Shown: positions 8,089 to 16,789 of the stretch, in pieces
Layout: every line of letters starts with the position of its first letter
How positions within the stretch are numbered: the stretch's first letter is position 1
NCBI GenBank assembly: GCA_903876865.1
Contig: CAIRBY010000442.1
Location: 1 to 32,040, forward strand
Direction: 5' to 3'
Source: an uncultured Acidobacteriia bacterium
GTDB lineage: Bacteria > Acidobacteriota > Terriglobia > Bryobacterales > Bryobacteraceae
Length of the DNA stretch: 32,040 nt
Made by a program: the position numbers and the translations under genes
Notes under the pieces: generated by a model
The model's database searches: none
What the model saw: only the letters and a program-made list of their open reading frames with translations
What the model was told of the DNA's origin: nothing

Positions 8089-9159
8089 ATGCGTTGTCCG
8101 CTGCCTCTCGCCCTCCTCTTCCTTCCCCTCGCCGCCGCGCTGGCACAGCCCGCCGCCGAGCTCGAAGCCGTGGTCACCACGGATATGGGAGTCTTCCGCT
8201 TCGAATTCGCGCCCGGCAAGGCGCCCAAGCACGTGGAGCACTTCCTCACCCTCGCCCGCCAGGGCTTCTATGACGGCAGCGCCTTCCATCGCGTCGTGCC
8301 CTACGGCATCATTCAGGGCGGCGACCCGCTGCTGAAAGATGCCAAGACCCCGCGCAAACTCTGGGGCAGCGGCGGACTCAGCCAGCTCGCCCCGGAGTTC
8401 AGCGATCTGAAGCACGAGCGCGGCATCGTCTCCACCGTCAGCATCCCCGGCAAAGCCGATAGTGACGGCGCGCAGTTCTTCGTCTGCATCTCCCCGCAGC
8501 CCCCGCTCGATGGCAAGTTCAGCGCCTTCGGCCGCGTCAACGAAGGCATGGACGTGGTGGAGAAAATCTCCCAGGCGGCCCTGAATGCCGATGGCATGGC
8601 CGAAAAGCCCGTCCGCATCCTGACCGTCACCATCGAGAAAAAGAAGGTCGAGCCCTTCGTCACCGCCACCGTGGAGGAGATGCGCCGCACCGTGACCATG
8701 AAGACCACCCTCGGCGCCATCAAGATCAAAATGGAACCGGACTGGGCGCCCAACACCGTGCGCAATTTCCTCAAGCTCACCTCCACCGGATGGTTCAACG
8801 GCACCGGCTTTCACCGCCTCATCAAAGGCTTCGTGGCCCAGGGCGGCCAGCCCAACACGCGCCCGAACGGTGCGCCGCATCCGGCCGATCGCTGGGTGGT
8901 CAACCTCAAAGGCGAGTTCCGCAAAGACGTGGAACACGTGCGCGGCATCGTCTCCATGGCGCGCACGGACGATCCCGATTCCGCCAGCACCAGCTTCTTC
9001 CTCATGCTCGGCCCCGCCCCCCATCTCGATGGCCAGTACGCCGCCTTCGGCCGCATCATCGAGGGCCTCGAAGTCCTCGACGCTTTCGAAAAAGAAGAAG
9101 TAGACGGCGAAACCCCCAAACGCCGCCTCGAAATCCTCGAAATGGCAATCGACAAGTAG
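8089..9159 (+). CDS. Secreted peptidyl-prolyl isomerase with two cyclophilin domains
   Basis: The 356-residue protein has a signal peptide (MRCPLPLALLFLPLAAALAQ) and two tandem cyclophilin domains. Domain 1 (about 28-185) has GFYDGSAFHRVVPYGIIQGGDP, GAQFFVC and LDGKFSAFGRV. Domain 2 (about 200-355) has GWFNGTGFHRLIKGFVAQGGQP, STSFFLML and LDGQYAAFGRI. The FHR arginine, QGG and FF pocket motifs are present in both, so both may be active. It should catalyse proline isomerisation during folding of exported proteins in the periplasm. The start is the ATG after the leaderless -10; the open frame runs further upstream without a signal peptide. The stop codon lies inside a hairpin repeat. Confidence 0.92.
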   Translation: MRCPLPLALLFLPLAAALAQPAAELEAVVTTDMGVFRFEFAPGKAPKHVEHFLTLARQGFYDGSAFHRVVPYGIIQGGDPLLKDAKTPRKLWGSGGLSQLAPEFSDLKHERGIVSTVSIPGKADSDGAQFFVCISPQPPLDGKFSAFGRVNEGMDVVEKISQAALNADGMAEKPVRILTVTIEKKKVEPFVTATVEEMRRTVTMKTTLGAIKIKMEPDWAPNTVRNFLKLTSTGWFNGTGFHRLIKGFVAQGGQPNTRPNGAPHPADRWVVNLKGEFRKDVEHVRGIVSMARTDDPDSASTSFFLMLGPAPHLDGQYAAFGRIIEGLEVLDAFEKEEVDGETPKRRLEILEMAIDK

Positions 9160-9188
9160 GCCAGGCCTTCCGGCCTGTCCACTAACTT
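9151..9188. repeat. Dispersed GC-rich hairpin repeat, copy 2
   Basis: AGGCC (9161-9165 region), TTCC and GGCCTGTCC form the stem, flanked by GACAAGT upstream and ACTAACTT downstream, as in copy 1. The copy starts inside the cyclophilin gene and supplies its last codons and stop. It lies between two convergent genes. Confidence 0.65.
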
Positions 9189-9239
9189 CTCTTTTCAAAC
9201 TCGCCCCAGCACTCGCGTCTCTCCGGGAAGAAGCGCCCC

Positions 9240-10097
9240 TTAGTGCGACATCGAATACACCACGTAATTCAACGCAATCCGAATCCCCAGCGCCGAGTAC
9301 TTCTCCGGATACTGCGGATCGTCCGCATGCTCCCAGCTATCCCCCAGATCCATGTTGTGGCAGATCGCCACCATCAGCCGCCCGTGATCGTCATAGATGC
9401 CCCGCCAGTGCGGCACCTTGCCCGTGTTCCCCTTCTCATACGTCTGGTGCGTCTCCAGGAATAGTGCGCCCGGCACCTGATACCGGTCGTCCAGATCGTA
9501 CACCGTATGAAAGATCGGGTCGCCGTTCGGAATGTCCACGATCGGCTTATCCGGGAACACCCGCGCCATGCTCTCGATGAACACGTCCCACTCGATCTGG
9601 CCGTGAAAATCGTCGCACATGAAGAACCCGCCGCGCAGCAGAAATTCGCGCAGTTGCTTCGCCTGCGCATCGGTCAGGTTCCAGTGCCCCACCTCCACGC
9701 CATACAGAAACGGCCAGTCGAACTGATCGTGATCGTCCAGGTTGATCGTCTGCTCCACGCTGCGCGCGTGCACCCGCGTCAGCCGCCGGATCGCCTGCGA
9801 AAGGTGCCGGTCGCTGCGCGGGTAGTCCATCGTCCAGTTGGACCCGCCCTCGGTCCAGTTCCCCTGCATCTCGAAGCCGCCGTAACTGCGCCCCACCGGC
9901 GGATACATCAGCCGCCCGAACGTCCACTCCCCCGCATCCCGGAAATCCCGCGGCAGCGGGAACTTCTCGTACTCCACCCCCGGAAATTCGCGGAACGGAC
10001 GCTGGAACGCGTACATCGCCGAGAAGATAGCCAGCGTACCGATCGTGATGGCTCCGGCCCTGCGGAGTTGGCGTGGAAGATGCACGAAACTACCCAC
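9240..10097 (-). CDS. DUF4159 domain protein
   Basis: The 285-residue protein has one N-terminal hydrophobic segment (about 13-31) and then a DUF4159 domain. Typical features are the FTFGRLMYP-like stretch (WTFGRLMYPP), the LRRGGFFMCDDFHG-like segment and GDPIFHTVYDLDD. DUF4159 proteins resemble the class-I glutamine-amidotransferase-like/ThuA fold and often accompany MoxR-VWA membrane complexes, but none is next to it here. The likely site is the periplasm, membrane-anchored, with unknown activity. The frame opens with GTG at 10097, 3 bases after a TAGTAT hexamer, so the real start may be slightly downstream. Confidence 0.8.
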   Translation of the reverse strand: MGSFVHLPRQLRRAGAITIGTLAIFSAMYAFQRPFREFPGVEYEKFPLPRDFRDAGEWTFGRLMYPPVGRSYGGFEMQGNWTEGGSNWTMDYPRSDRHLSQAIRRLTRVHARSVEQTINLDDHDQFDWPFLYGVEVGHWNLTDAQAKQLREFLLRGGFFMCDDFHGQIEWDVFIESMARVFPDKPIVDIPNGDPIFHTVYDLDDRYQVPGALFLETHQTYEKGNTGKVPHWRGIYDDHGRLMVAICHNMDLGDSWEHADDPQYPEKYSALGIRIALNYVVYSMSH

Positions 10098-10175
10098 AGG
10101 ATACTACGCGCCCACGCCGAATTCGTTTCGCGGTCCTCACCACCCCATGTCCGTGGCCCTCCCCGCGCCGCGTGT

Positions 10176-10188
10176 TATGTTCTTGATC
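10176..10188 (+). promoter_or_regulatory. -10 box of a probable leaderless transcript (TIM-barrel isomerase)
   Basis: TATGTT (10176-10181) lies 7 bases before the ATG at 10189, and no ribosome site is visible. An in-frame ATG at 10177 overlaps the hexamer and would put extra residues before the Tat leader. Confidence 0.5.
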
Positions 10189-11049
10189 ATGGCTTTAAAC
10201 AATCCCGTCTCCCGCCGCTCTTTCCTCGCCGCTGCCGCCGCCGCGCCGCTCGCGTTTGCCTCGCCTGCCGGCAAGTCCATCCCCGTCGGATTGGAACTCT
10301 ACTCGGTCCGCGACGAAATGGCCAAGGATACCGTCGCCACCGTCCGCGCCGTCGCCAAAATGGGCTACGAAGTCGTCGAGTTCTATGGCCCCTACTATGC
10401 CTGGACTCCCGAACTCGCCAAAGACATCCGCAAGGTGATGGATGACACCGGCATCCGCTGCAACTCCACCCACAACGACATGAAAAACTTCCTTCCGGAC
10501 AACATCCAGAAGGCCATCGATCTCAACAGGATCCTCGGCGCCAGGTACGTCGTGATGGCGAGTTCCGGCAATCCCGCGGGCCTCGCCGGCTGGAAGGCCG
10601 TGGGCGAAACCCTGACCAAGGCGATGGAAAAGTTGCGCCCCGCCGGCCTGCGCGCCGGCTATCACAACCATCAGACCGAGTTCAAAACGCTCGAAGGCAA
10701 GCGCCCCATCGAAGTCATCGCCGCCAACACGCCCAAAGACGTGATGCTGCAATTGGACCTCGGCACCTGCGTCGAAGTGGGTGAAGATCCCATCGCGTGG
10801 ATCAACGCCAACCCCGGCCGCATCAACAGTTGCCACCTCAAGGAATGGGCGCCCGGCAAGCCCGAGGATCAGAAGGGCTACCGCACGCTCTTCGGTGAAG
10901 GCGCGGTGCCGTGGCAGAAGGTCTTCGCCGCCGCCGAAAAAACCGGGGGCGTGGAATTCTACCTGATCGAACAGGAAGGCAGCCGTTTCCCGAGCCTCGA
11001 ATCGGCCCAGCGCTGCCTCGAGTCCTACAAGAAATTGCGCGGCGCGTAA
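10189..11049 (+). CDS. Tat-exported TIM-barrel sugar phosphate isomerase/epimerase
   Basis: The 286-residue protein starts MALNNPVSRRSFLAAAAAAPLAFA, a clear twin-arginine leader (SRRSFL). An AP-endonuclease-2 TIM barrel follows: GLELYSVRDEM at the first strand, YHNHQTEF, LQLDLGTCVEVG and SCHLKEW give the usual His/Glu/Asp metal ligands, and LIEQEGS lies at the last strand. This subgroup is commonly annotated sugar phosphate isomerase/epimerase, with substrate unknown. It is a single gene. Its last 25 bases overlap the end of convergent purK. It is distinct from the isomerase at 1680-2537. Confidence 0.87.
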   Translation: MALNNPVSRRSFLAAAAAAPLAFASPAGKSIPVGLELYSVRDEMAKDTVATVRAVAKMGYEVVEFYGPYYAWTPELAKDIRKVMDDTGIRCNSTHNDMKNFLPDNIQKAIDLNRILGARYVVMASSGNPAGLAGWKAVGETLTKAMEKLRPAGLRAGYHNHQTEFKTLEGKRPIEVIAANTPKDVMLQLDLGTCVEVGEDPIAWINANPGRINSCHLKEWAPGKPEDQKGYRTLFGEGAVPWQKVFAAAEKTGGVEFYLIEQEGSRFPSLESAQRCLESYKKLRGA

Positions 11050-12176
11050 AACGCCGCGGCACGCGCATCCACCGCGTTTTTCAGGGCTGTGACGGCATCC
11101 ATGCCCAGTGCCGTCACATGCCCCATCTTGCGTCCCGGGCGCGCCTGCGCCTTGCCGTAGAGGTGCAGTTTCGCCTCCGGGAAGCCGCACACCGCGTTCC
11201 AGTCCGGTTCGCCATTCGCCCACAAATCGCCCAGCAGATTCACCATCGCGGCCGGCGCAATCTGCCGCGTCGATCCGAGCGGCAGCCCGCACACCGCCCG
11301 CAACTGCTGCTCGAACTGGCTCGTCACGCACGCGTCGATCGTGAAGTGCCCCGAATTGTGAGGCCGCGGCGCCAGTTCGTTGACCATCAACTCTCCCGCG
11401 CGCGTCACGAAGAACTCCACGCACAGTACGCCCGTCACGTCCAGCCGCTCCATCACCGCCCGCGCGATTTCCACCGCCCGCTCCGCGATCCCCGCTGCCA
11501 CGCCCGCCGGTGCAATCGTGATGTCCAGAATGTGCCGCTGATGGCGATTCTCCACCACCCCGTAATGCCGGAACGTGCCATCCACGCCCCGCGCCGCTAC
11601 CACCGAAACCTCGCACTCGAAATCCACGAAGGCTTCGAGCACCGCATCCACCCGCCCGATCGAATCCCACGCCGCCGCCGCCGCTTCCGGCGTCAGAATC
11701 CGTACCTGCCCGTGACCGTCGTACCCGAACCCCGCCGTCTTCAGCACCGCCGGGCAGCCAATCTCCAGCACCGCCCGCACCAGCCCCTCCTCCGACCGCA
11801 CAATCCGGTAAGGCGCAATCGGTATCCCCGCGCCATCCAGAAACGCCTTCTCGCGGATGCGGTGCTGCGTGGTGTGCAAAACCGCCCCATCCGGACGCAC
11901 CGGCGCTGCCTCCGCCGCCGCCGCCGCCGTGGGCGCGGGCACGTTTTCAAACTCGAACGTCACCACATTCACCGCCCGCGCAAAGCTGCGCACAGCATCC
12001 AAATCGTCGTACGGCGCGCGGATCTCCACGTCGGAGATCTGCCCCGTCGGCGTGTCCGCGTCCGGGGAAAAAGTGTGCACGCGGTAGCCCATCCGCCGCG
12101 CCGAAATCGCGAACATCCGCCCCAGTTGCCCGCCGCCCAGAATCCCGATGGTGGACCCGGGCAGAACCGGTTTCAA
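11025..12176 (-). CDS. purK: 5-(carboxyamino)imidazole ribonucleotide synthase
   Basis: The 383-residue ATP-grasp enzyme carboxylates aminoimidazole ribonucleotide with ATP and bicarbonate to N5-CAIR in purine synthesis. The N-terminus [13 protein letters not shown] is diagnostic, followed by the ATP-grasp core with [16 protein letters not shown] and the C-terminal [18 protein letters not shown]. The start is TTG at 12176, where its TTGA overlaps the TGA of purE and AGGAG lies just upstream. The frame extends further upstream but there reads through purE. It is translationally coupled to purE, whose product uses the CAIR made here. Confidence 0.95.
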   Translation of the reverse strand: MKPVLPGSTIGILGGGQLGRMFAISARRMGYRVHTFSPDADTPTGQISDVEIRAPYDDLDAVRSFARAVNVVTFEFENVPAPTAAAAAEAAPVRPDGAVLHTTQHRIREKAFLDGAGIPIAPYRIVRSEEGLVRAVLEIGCPAVLKTAGFGYDGHGQVRILTPEAAAAAWDSIGRVDAVLEAFVDFECEVSVVAARGVDGTFRHYGVVENRHQRHILDITIAPAGVAAGIAERAVEIARAVMERLDVTGVLCVEFFVTRAGELMVNELAPRPHNSGHFTIDACVTSQFEQQLRAVCGLPLGSTRQIAPAAMVNLLGDLWANGEPDWNAVCGFPEAKLHLYGKAQARPGRKMGHVTALGMDAVTALKNAVDARAAAFYAPRNFL

Positions 12177-12661
12177 AGCGTCTCCTGCAACACCCGGTCC
12201 GTCTGCCGCTGCCGGTATTCCCGCAGCTTTTCGCGCAACTCCGGCCGCGAGTTGCTCAGAATCGCCACCGCCAGGAGCGCCGCGTTGATCGCCCCCGCCC
12301 GCCCGATCGCCAGCGTGCCCACCGGAATCCCCGCCGGCATCTGCGCGATCGAAAGCAGCGAATCCATCCCGTGCAGCGCCTTCGATTCCACCGGCACCCC
12401 CAGCACCGGCACCGGAGTCTGCGCCGCCACCATCCCCGGCAGATGCGCCGCGCCCCCCGCCCCCGCGATGATCACTTCCAGCCCGCGCCCCTCCGCCCCC
12501 GCCGCGTATTCGGCCAGCAGCCCGGGCGTGCGGTGCGCCGATATCACGCGGCACTCGTGCGCCACGCCGAAGCCCTCCAGCGTCTCCGCCGCATGCCGCA
12601 TCGTCTCCCAATCCGACTTACTGCCCATGATGATTCCGACCCTGATGCTCATTTCAGCCAT
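12173..12661 (-). CDS. purE: N5-carboxyaminoimidazole ribonucleotide mutase
   Basis: The 162-residue protein converts N5-CAIR to CAIR, the step after PurK. It has [13 protein letters not shown] (substrate phosphate loop), [37 protein letters not shown] and [13 protein letters not shown], the full set of class I PurE motifs. The start is ATG 12661 with GAGGG upstream; ATG 12652 (MSIRVG) is the alternative. It is first in the purE-purK operon, with a TACACT -10 candidate about 30 bases upstream. Confidence 0.96.
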   Translation of the reverse strand: MAEMSIRVGIIMGSKSDWETMRHAAETLEGFGVAHECRVISAHRTPGLLAEYAAGAEGRGLEVIIAGAGGAAHLPGMVAAQTPVPVLGVPVESKALHGMDSLLSIAQMPAGIPVGTLAIGRAGAINAALLAVAILSNSRPELREKLREYRQRQTDRVLQETL

Positions 12662-12898
12662 TGATGCCCTCGCCTGCCGCCGCACTTCTGAGTGTATCAA
12701 TCTGCCCTCCCGCGCCGCCTGTCACAAACACCGCCCGCGCGACGTTATCTCCCTATCCCGCGTTCGAACCCGCCGGAAATGAATCTACTCAAAAAATGAA
12801 ATCTTTGCGAACGCTTCCACCCTTGCCATCGTCTTATTTGTTGACCCATTGCTAATGCCGGACCGCGCCAAACGTCGTCTTCCCAGGGGGCTGTTCCC
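12662..12898. promoter_or_regulatory. Divergent regulatory gap between purE and the TIGR03435 operon
   Basis: This 237-base gap is the longest in the window. On the minus strand TACACT (12696-12691) fits a purE -10, leaving a leader of about 20 nt with a GAGGG ribosome site. On the plus strand AGGGGG precedes the TIGR03435 ATG by about 9 bases. The A/T-rich stretch at about 12777-12855 probably holds the rightward promoter, but no clear -35/-10 pair can be chosen. No riboswitch or operator was recognised. Confidence 0.4.
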
Positions 12899-13672
12899 AT
12901 GAAGATGCCGGTCGTGTGCCTAATCGCTGTGTTTGTATCGGGTTGTGCCTGTTTTGGGCAGACTTTCGAGGTCGCCTCGGTCAAGGTAAACCATGCCCAG
13001 GAACCGGCGGGGCGGGGAATGCACGGCCCCCCCAAGTCTCCCGTGGATTACTCCCCCGGCACGCTTTCCCTGCGCAACGCCACCCTCAGCGCCGCCGTTC
13101 AGTACGCCTACAACGTGAAGGAATACCAGGTCACCGGCCCGGCGTGGCTCACGTCCGAGCGTTACGACATTGTCGGCAAGGCCGCCAGTGCGGCGGCGCA
13201 ACCGGAAATGCGCGTCATGCTCCAGAACCTGCTCGCCGAACGCTTCAAACTTGCCTTCCACCGCGATACCAAAGAGATGCCCGTGTTTGTGCTGGTGCCG
13301 GCTCCGGGCGGCATCAAAATGCAGGAGTCGCAGGGCGATGGCGAGCCCAGTTTCTCCGGACGCGGGCCTACTGCCACCGCCAAAAACCAGACCATGTCGG
13401 CGCTCGTGGACATGATGATCGGGCCGATCATGATGATGCTCGGGCGGCCCATCATCGACCAGACCGGCCTCACCAAACGCTACGATATCTCCATCGACAT
13501 GTCCGCCATGATGGGCCCCGGCATGATGGGCCCCGGCATGCAGCTTGACGAACTGGTCACCGCTCTGCCCAAGCTGGTGCAAGACCAGTTGGGGCTCAAA
13601 CTGGAGCCGAAGAAGGTCCCGGTGGAGCTTCTGATCATCGACCACGCGGAAAAAATTCCTACTGAGAACTAG
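12899..13672 (+). CDS. TIGR03435 family protein
   Basis: The 257-residue exported protein fits the acidobacterial TIGR03435 family. It has TFEVASVKVN just after the signal peptide, then LRNATLSAAVQYAYNVKEYQV, ERYDIVGKA, MLQNLLAERFKLAFHRDTKEMPVFVL and PIIDQTGLTKRYDI. The family is highly expanded in Solibacter-type genomes and has no known activity. The leader ends VFVSGC, which fits a lipobox with Cys19, so it may be a lipoprotein. A Met/Gly-rich MMGPGMMGPGM insert lies near 203-213. The stop TAG is followed directly by the ATG of the barrel gene, so the pair is almost certainly cotranslated. Confidence 0.88.
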   Translation: MKMPVVCLIAVFVSGCACFGQTFEVASVKVNHAQEPAGRGMHGPPKSPVDYSPGTLSLRNATLSAAVQYAYNVKEYQVTGPAWLTSERYDIVGKAASAAAQPEMRVMLQNLLAERFKLAFHRDTKEMPVFVLVPAPGGIKMQESQGDGEPSFSGRGPTATAKNQTMSALVDMMIGPIMMMLGRPIIDQTGLTKRYDISIDMSAMMGPGMMGPGMQLDELVTALPKLVQDQLGLKLEPKKVPVELLIIDHAEKIPTEN

Positions 13673-16600
13673 ATGGCACCACAGCGAACTCTTACCACTC
13701 TTCTCTATTGCGCTCTCGCCTGGGCCGCCTGCGGGCTGCTGCCGGCCTCGGAACACCACGGCATCGTCCGCTTCGGCGGACTTCCCGTTCCCGGCGCCAC
13801 CATCACCGCTGCCCAGGGTGACAAGAAACTGACCGCCGTCACCGATCCGCAGGGCGTCTACACCTTCCCCGATCTGGCCGATGGCACCTGGACCATCCAG
13901 GTGGAGATGCTCTGCTTCACCACCCTCTCGCAGGAAGTGGCGATCGTGCCCAACGCTCCGAGCCCGGAGTGGGAACTGAAGATGATCTCCTTCGACGCCA
14001 TCAAAGCCTCCGCCCCCCCGCCCCCCGCGCCCGCGCCGAACGCACCCGCCACCGCCAACACCGCGCCCGCGGCCAATCCCTCCGCCGCAGCGCCCCCCAC
14101 CCCGTCCCTCGTGGCCTCCGTAGCGGCAGCCGGTAAGAAGAACTCGAAAAAGACCCCGGCGCCCGCCGCCACCACCCGGCCCGGCTTCCAGCGCGCCGAT
14201 CTGAACGCCTCCAGCGCGCCCCCGCCCCCCGATAACGGCGCAAGCGGTATCGATGAAGCCGCGCCCGGCGCAGCCGATGGGCTCATGGTCAACGGTAGCG
14301 TCAGCAACGGCATCGAGCGCCGCGCCATCGGCAATACCCGCAAGGGCCCCGGCTTCGGCTACCGCGGAGATCTCAGCGCGATCCTCGGCAATTCCGCGCT
14401 CGACGCCCACAACTTCTCCCTCACCGGCCAGAACACCTCCGCCGCCTACAACCACCTCCGCTTCGGCGGCTCCCTCGGCGGCCCCCTCGCCATTCCCCAC
14501 CTCTTCCGCACCCAGAACGGCAACTTCTTCGTGGGCTACCAGTCCATGCGCAATCGCAACGCCAACGTGATTCCGACCATGATGCCCACCGCCGCCGAAC
14601 GCGCCGGAGATTTCACCCAGGCCGTGAACGCGCTCGGCGCCCCGGTCACCATCATCGATCCCACCACCGGCTCGCCCTTCCCCGGCAACGTCATCCCCGT
14701 CTCGCGCATCTCCGCGCAGGCTAAGGCGCTGATCAATTTCTATCCGCTCCCCAACTTCACCCCCACCGCGCGCTACAACTACCAGGTGCCGCTCATCGCC
14801 GTCTCCAATTCCGATGCCGTGCAGACCCGCCTCAATAAAATGTTCAACCAGAAGAACTCCGTGAACGGCACCTTCGCCTTCCAGCGGACCTCCGGACGCA
14901 ATCCCAACCTCTTCAGCTTCGTGGATACCAACAGCACCCTCGGCATGCGCGGCAACGCCAGCTGGCGCCACACCTTCACCCGCAGCCTCTATGGCACCGC
15001 GGGCCTGGAATACAGCCGCTCTTCTTCCCGCAACACCCCGTTCTTCGCCAACAAAACCAACGTCTCCGGAGACGCCGGCATCACCGGCAACAATCAGGAG
15101 CCGGGCAATTGGGGCCCCCCCGGCCTCTCCTTCAACACCGGCATCGCCACCCTCGGCGATGGCCAGCAATCCTTCAATCGCAACCAGACCACCGCTCTCT
15201 CTTACAGCCTGCTCTGGCTGCGCCGCCCCCACAACATCACCATCGGCGGCGATTACCGCCGCATCCAGAGCAACGTGCTCGCGCAGCAGGATCCGCGCGG
15301 CAGCTTCTCCTTCACCGGCGTCGCCACCGGCCTGGATTTTGCCGATTTCCTGCTCGGCGTCCCCAGCACCAGCTCCCTCGCCTACGGCAACGCCGACAAG
15401 TATTACCGCTCCGGGATGTATGACGCCTACTTCACCGACGATTGGCGCGTCAGCGCGGGCTTCACCCTCAATTGGGGAGCGCGCTGGGAATACTCGAGCC
15501 CCATCACCGAACAGCAGGGCCGCCTCGTCAATCTGGATATTGCGCGCGGCTTCGCCTCCGCCACACCGGTGCTCGCCAATTCGCCCACCGGCGCGCTCAC
15601 CGGCCTGAAGTATCCCGATTCTCTGGTCCATCCCGATAAGCACGGCATCCAACCCCGCATTGGCCTCAGCTGGCGCCCCATCTTCGGCTCGTCGCTCCTC
15701 GTGCGCGGCGGCTACAGCGTCAACTTCAACACCTCCGTCTACCAGACCATCGCCTCGCAAATGGCCCAGCAGTCACCGTTCTCCAAAAGCCTGAGCGTCG
15801 CCAACACCCCGCAGAATCCCCTCACTCTCGCCAATGGCTTCAAGGCCGCGCCCGGCGGCATCCCCAACACCTTCGCCATCGACCCCGATTTCCGCGTGGG
15901 CTATGCGCAGACGTGGCAGGTCTCGGCCCAGCAGGATCTCCCCGGAGCCTTGGTCGCCACCGCCACATTTCTGGGCGTGAAGGGCACCCGCGCCGTGCAG
16001 GTCTTCCTGCCCAATACCTATCCGACCGGCGCCGCCAACCCCTGCCCGCTCTGCCTGCCCGGCTATGCCTTCATGAGCTCCAACGGCAACTCCACCCGCC
16101 AGAGCGGACAGATGCAGTTGCGCCGCCGCCTCCACAACGGACTCACCGCCACCGCGCTCTACACCTACGCCCGCAGCTTCGATAACGCCGCGCTCGGCGG
16201 CGGTTCCCCCGGCAGCGTGATCGCCCAGAACTGGCTCGACCTCAGCGCCGAACGCGGCCCCTCCCGGTTCGAGCAGCGCCATCAGTTCACCCTCCAATCC
16301 CAATATTCCACCGGCGTCGGCGTGCGCGGCGGAACCCTGCTGCATGGCTGGCGCGGCGCCCTCGTCAAGGGCTGGACCATCACCAGCAACCTCACCACCG
16401 GTACCGGCCTGCCGCTCACCCCGGTCTATGGCGCCACCGTCGCGGGCACCGGCGTCACCGGCCCCATCCGTCCCGATGTCACCGGCCTCTCTCTCACCGC
16501 CGCGCCCGCCGGACGCTTCCTCAATCCGGCCGCGTACGCCGCGCCCTCCGCCGGCCACTGGGGCAACGCCGGCCGCAACTCGATCGTCGGGCCAAGCCAG

Positions 16601-16789
16601 TTTCAATTGGGTGCGTCCATGGCCCGCACCTTCGAAGAGAAGCTCGACCTTCGCTTCGATTCAACCAATGTCTTGAACCACGTGACCTACCAGAGTTGGA
16701 TCACGTCGATCAGCAGTTCGCAGTTCGGCCTGCCCTCGGCGGCCAATGGCATGCGTACCGTGCAGGCGACCCTGCGGTGGAGATTCTGA
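13673..16789 (+). CDS. Outer-membrane barrel with carboxypeptidase-regulatory domain (TonB-receptor type)
   Basis: The 1038-residue protein has a signal peptide (1-28) and a carboxypeptidase-regulatory-like beta-sandwich (about 29-100; HGIVRFGGLPVPGATITAA, DPQGVYTFPDL). A Pro/Ala-rich linker (about 112-185) follows, then a long beta barrel to a terminal aromatic residue in LRWRF, a typical outer-membrane assembly signal. The barrel opens with FSLTGQNTSAAYNHLRFGGSLGGPLAIP, as in Oar-like receptors of acidobacteria. I see no plug-domain motifs between linker and barrel. It is probably an outer-membrane channel or adhesin-like receptor for large substrates, with ligand unknown. It sits between TIGR03435 and VWFA genes with no gaps. 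Confidence 0.88.
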   Translation: MAPQRTLTTLLYCALAWAACGLLPASEHHGIVRFGGLPVPGATITAAQGDKKLTAVTDPQGVYTFPDLADGTWTIQVEMLCFTTLSQEVAIVPNAPSPEWELKMISFDAIKASAPPPPAPAPNAPATANTAPAANPSAAAPPTPSLVASVAAAGKKNSKKTPAPAATTRPGFQRADLNASSAPPPPDNGASGIDEAAPGAADGLMVNGSVSNGIERRAIGNTRKGPGFGYRGDLSAILGNSALDAHNFSLTGQNTSAAYNHLRFGGSLGGPLAIPHLFRTQNGNFFVGYQSMRNRNANVIPTMMPTAAERAGDFTQAVNALGAPVTIIDPTTGSPFPGNVIPVSRISAQAKALINFYPLPNFTPTARYNYQVPLIAVSNSDAVQTRLNKMFNQKNSVNGTFAFQRTSGRNPNLFSFVDTNSTLGMRGNASWRHTFTRSLYGTAGLEYSRSSSRNTPFFANKTNVSGDAGITGNNQEPGNWGPPGLSFNTGIATLGDGQQSFNRNQTTALSYSLLWLRRPHNITIGGDYRRIQSNVLAQQDPRGSFSFTGVATGLDFADFLLGVPSTSSLAYGNADKYYRSGMYDAYFTDDWRVSAGFTLNWGARWEYSSPITEQQGRLVNLDIARGFASATPVLANSPTGALTGLKYPDSLVHPDKHGIQPRIGLSWRPIFGSSLLVRGGYSVNFNTSVYQTIASQMAQQSPFSKSLSVANTPQNPLTLANGFKAAPGGIPNTFAIDPDFRVGYAQTWQVSAQQDLPGALVATATFLGVKGTRAVQVFLPNTYPTGAANPCPLCLPGYAFMSSNGNSTRQSGQMQLRRRLHNGLTATALYTYARSFDNAALGGGSPGSVIAQNWLDLSAERGPSRFEQRHQFTLQSQYSTGVGVRGGTLLHGWRGALVKGWTITSNLTTGTGLPLTPVYGATVAGTGVTGPIRPDVTGLSLTAAPAGRFLNPAAYAAPSAGHWGNAGRNSIVGPSQFQLGASMARTFEEKLDLRFDSTNVLNHVTYQSWITSISSSQFGLPSAANGMRTVQATLRWRF

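Noticed and set aside
7990-9198. 402-codon minus-strand frame across the cyclophilin
   Set aside because: Gly/Ala/Glu/His-rich shadow without conserved motifs.
12177-12611. Upstream extension of purK to an earlier start
   Set aside because: It would overlap most of purE; PurK proteins begin close to the GILGGGQLG motif, and the TTG with AGGAG at 12176 fits this.
12920-15760. 946-codon open frame on the minus strand opposite the TIGR03435 and barrel genes
   Set aside because: Its Gly/Ala/Glu/Asp-rich sequence has no domain or signal; it is the GC-driven shadow of the plus-strand genes, which carry clear family motifs.
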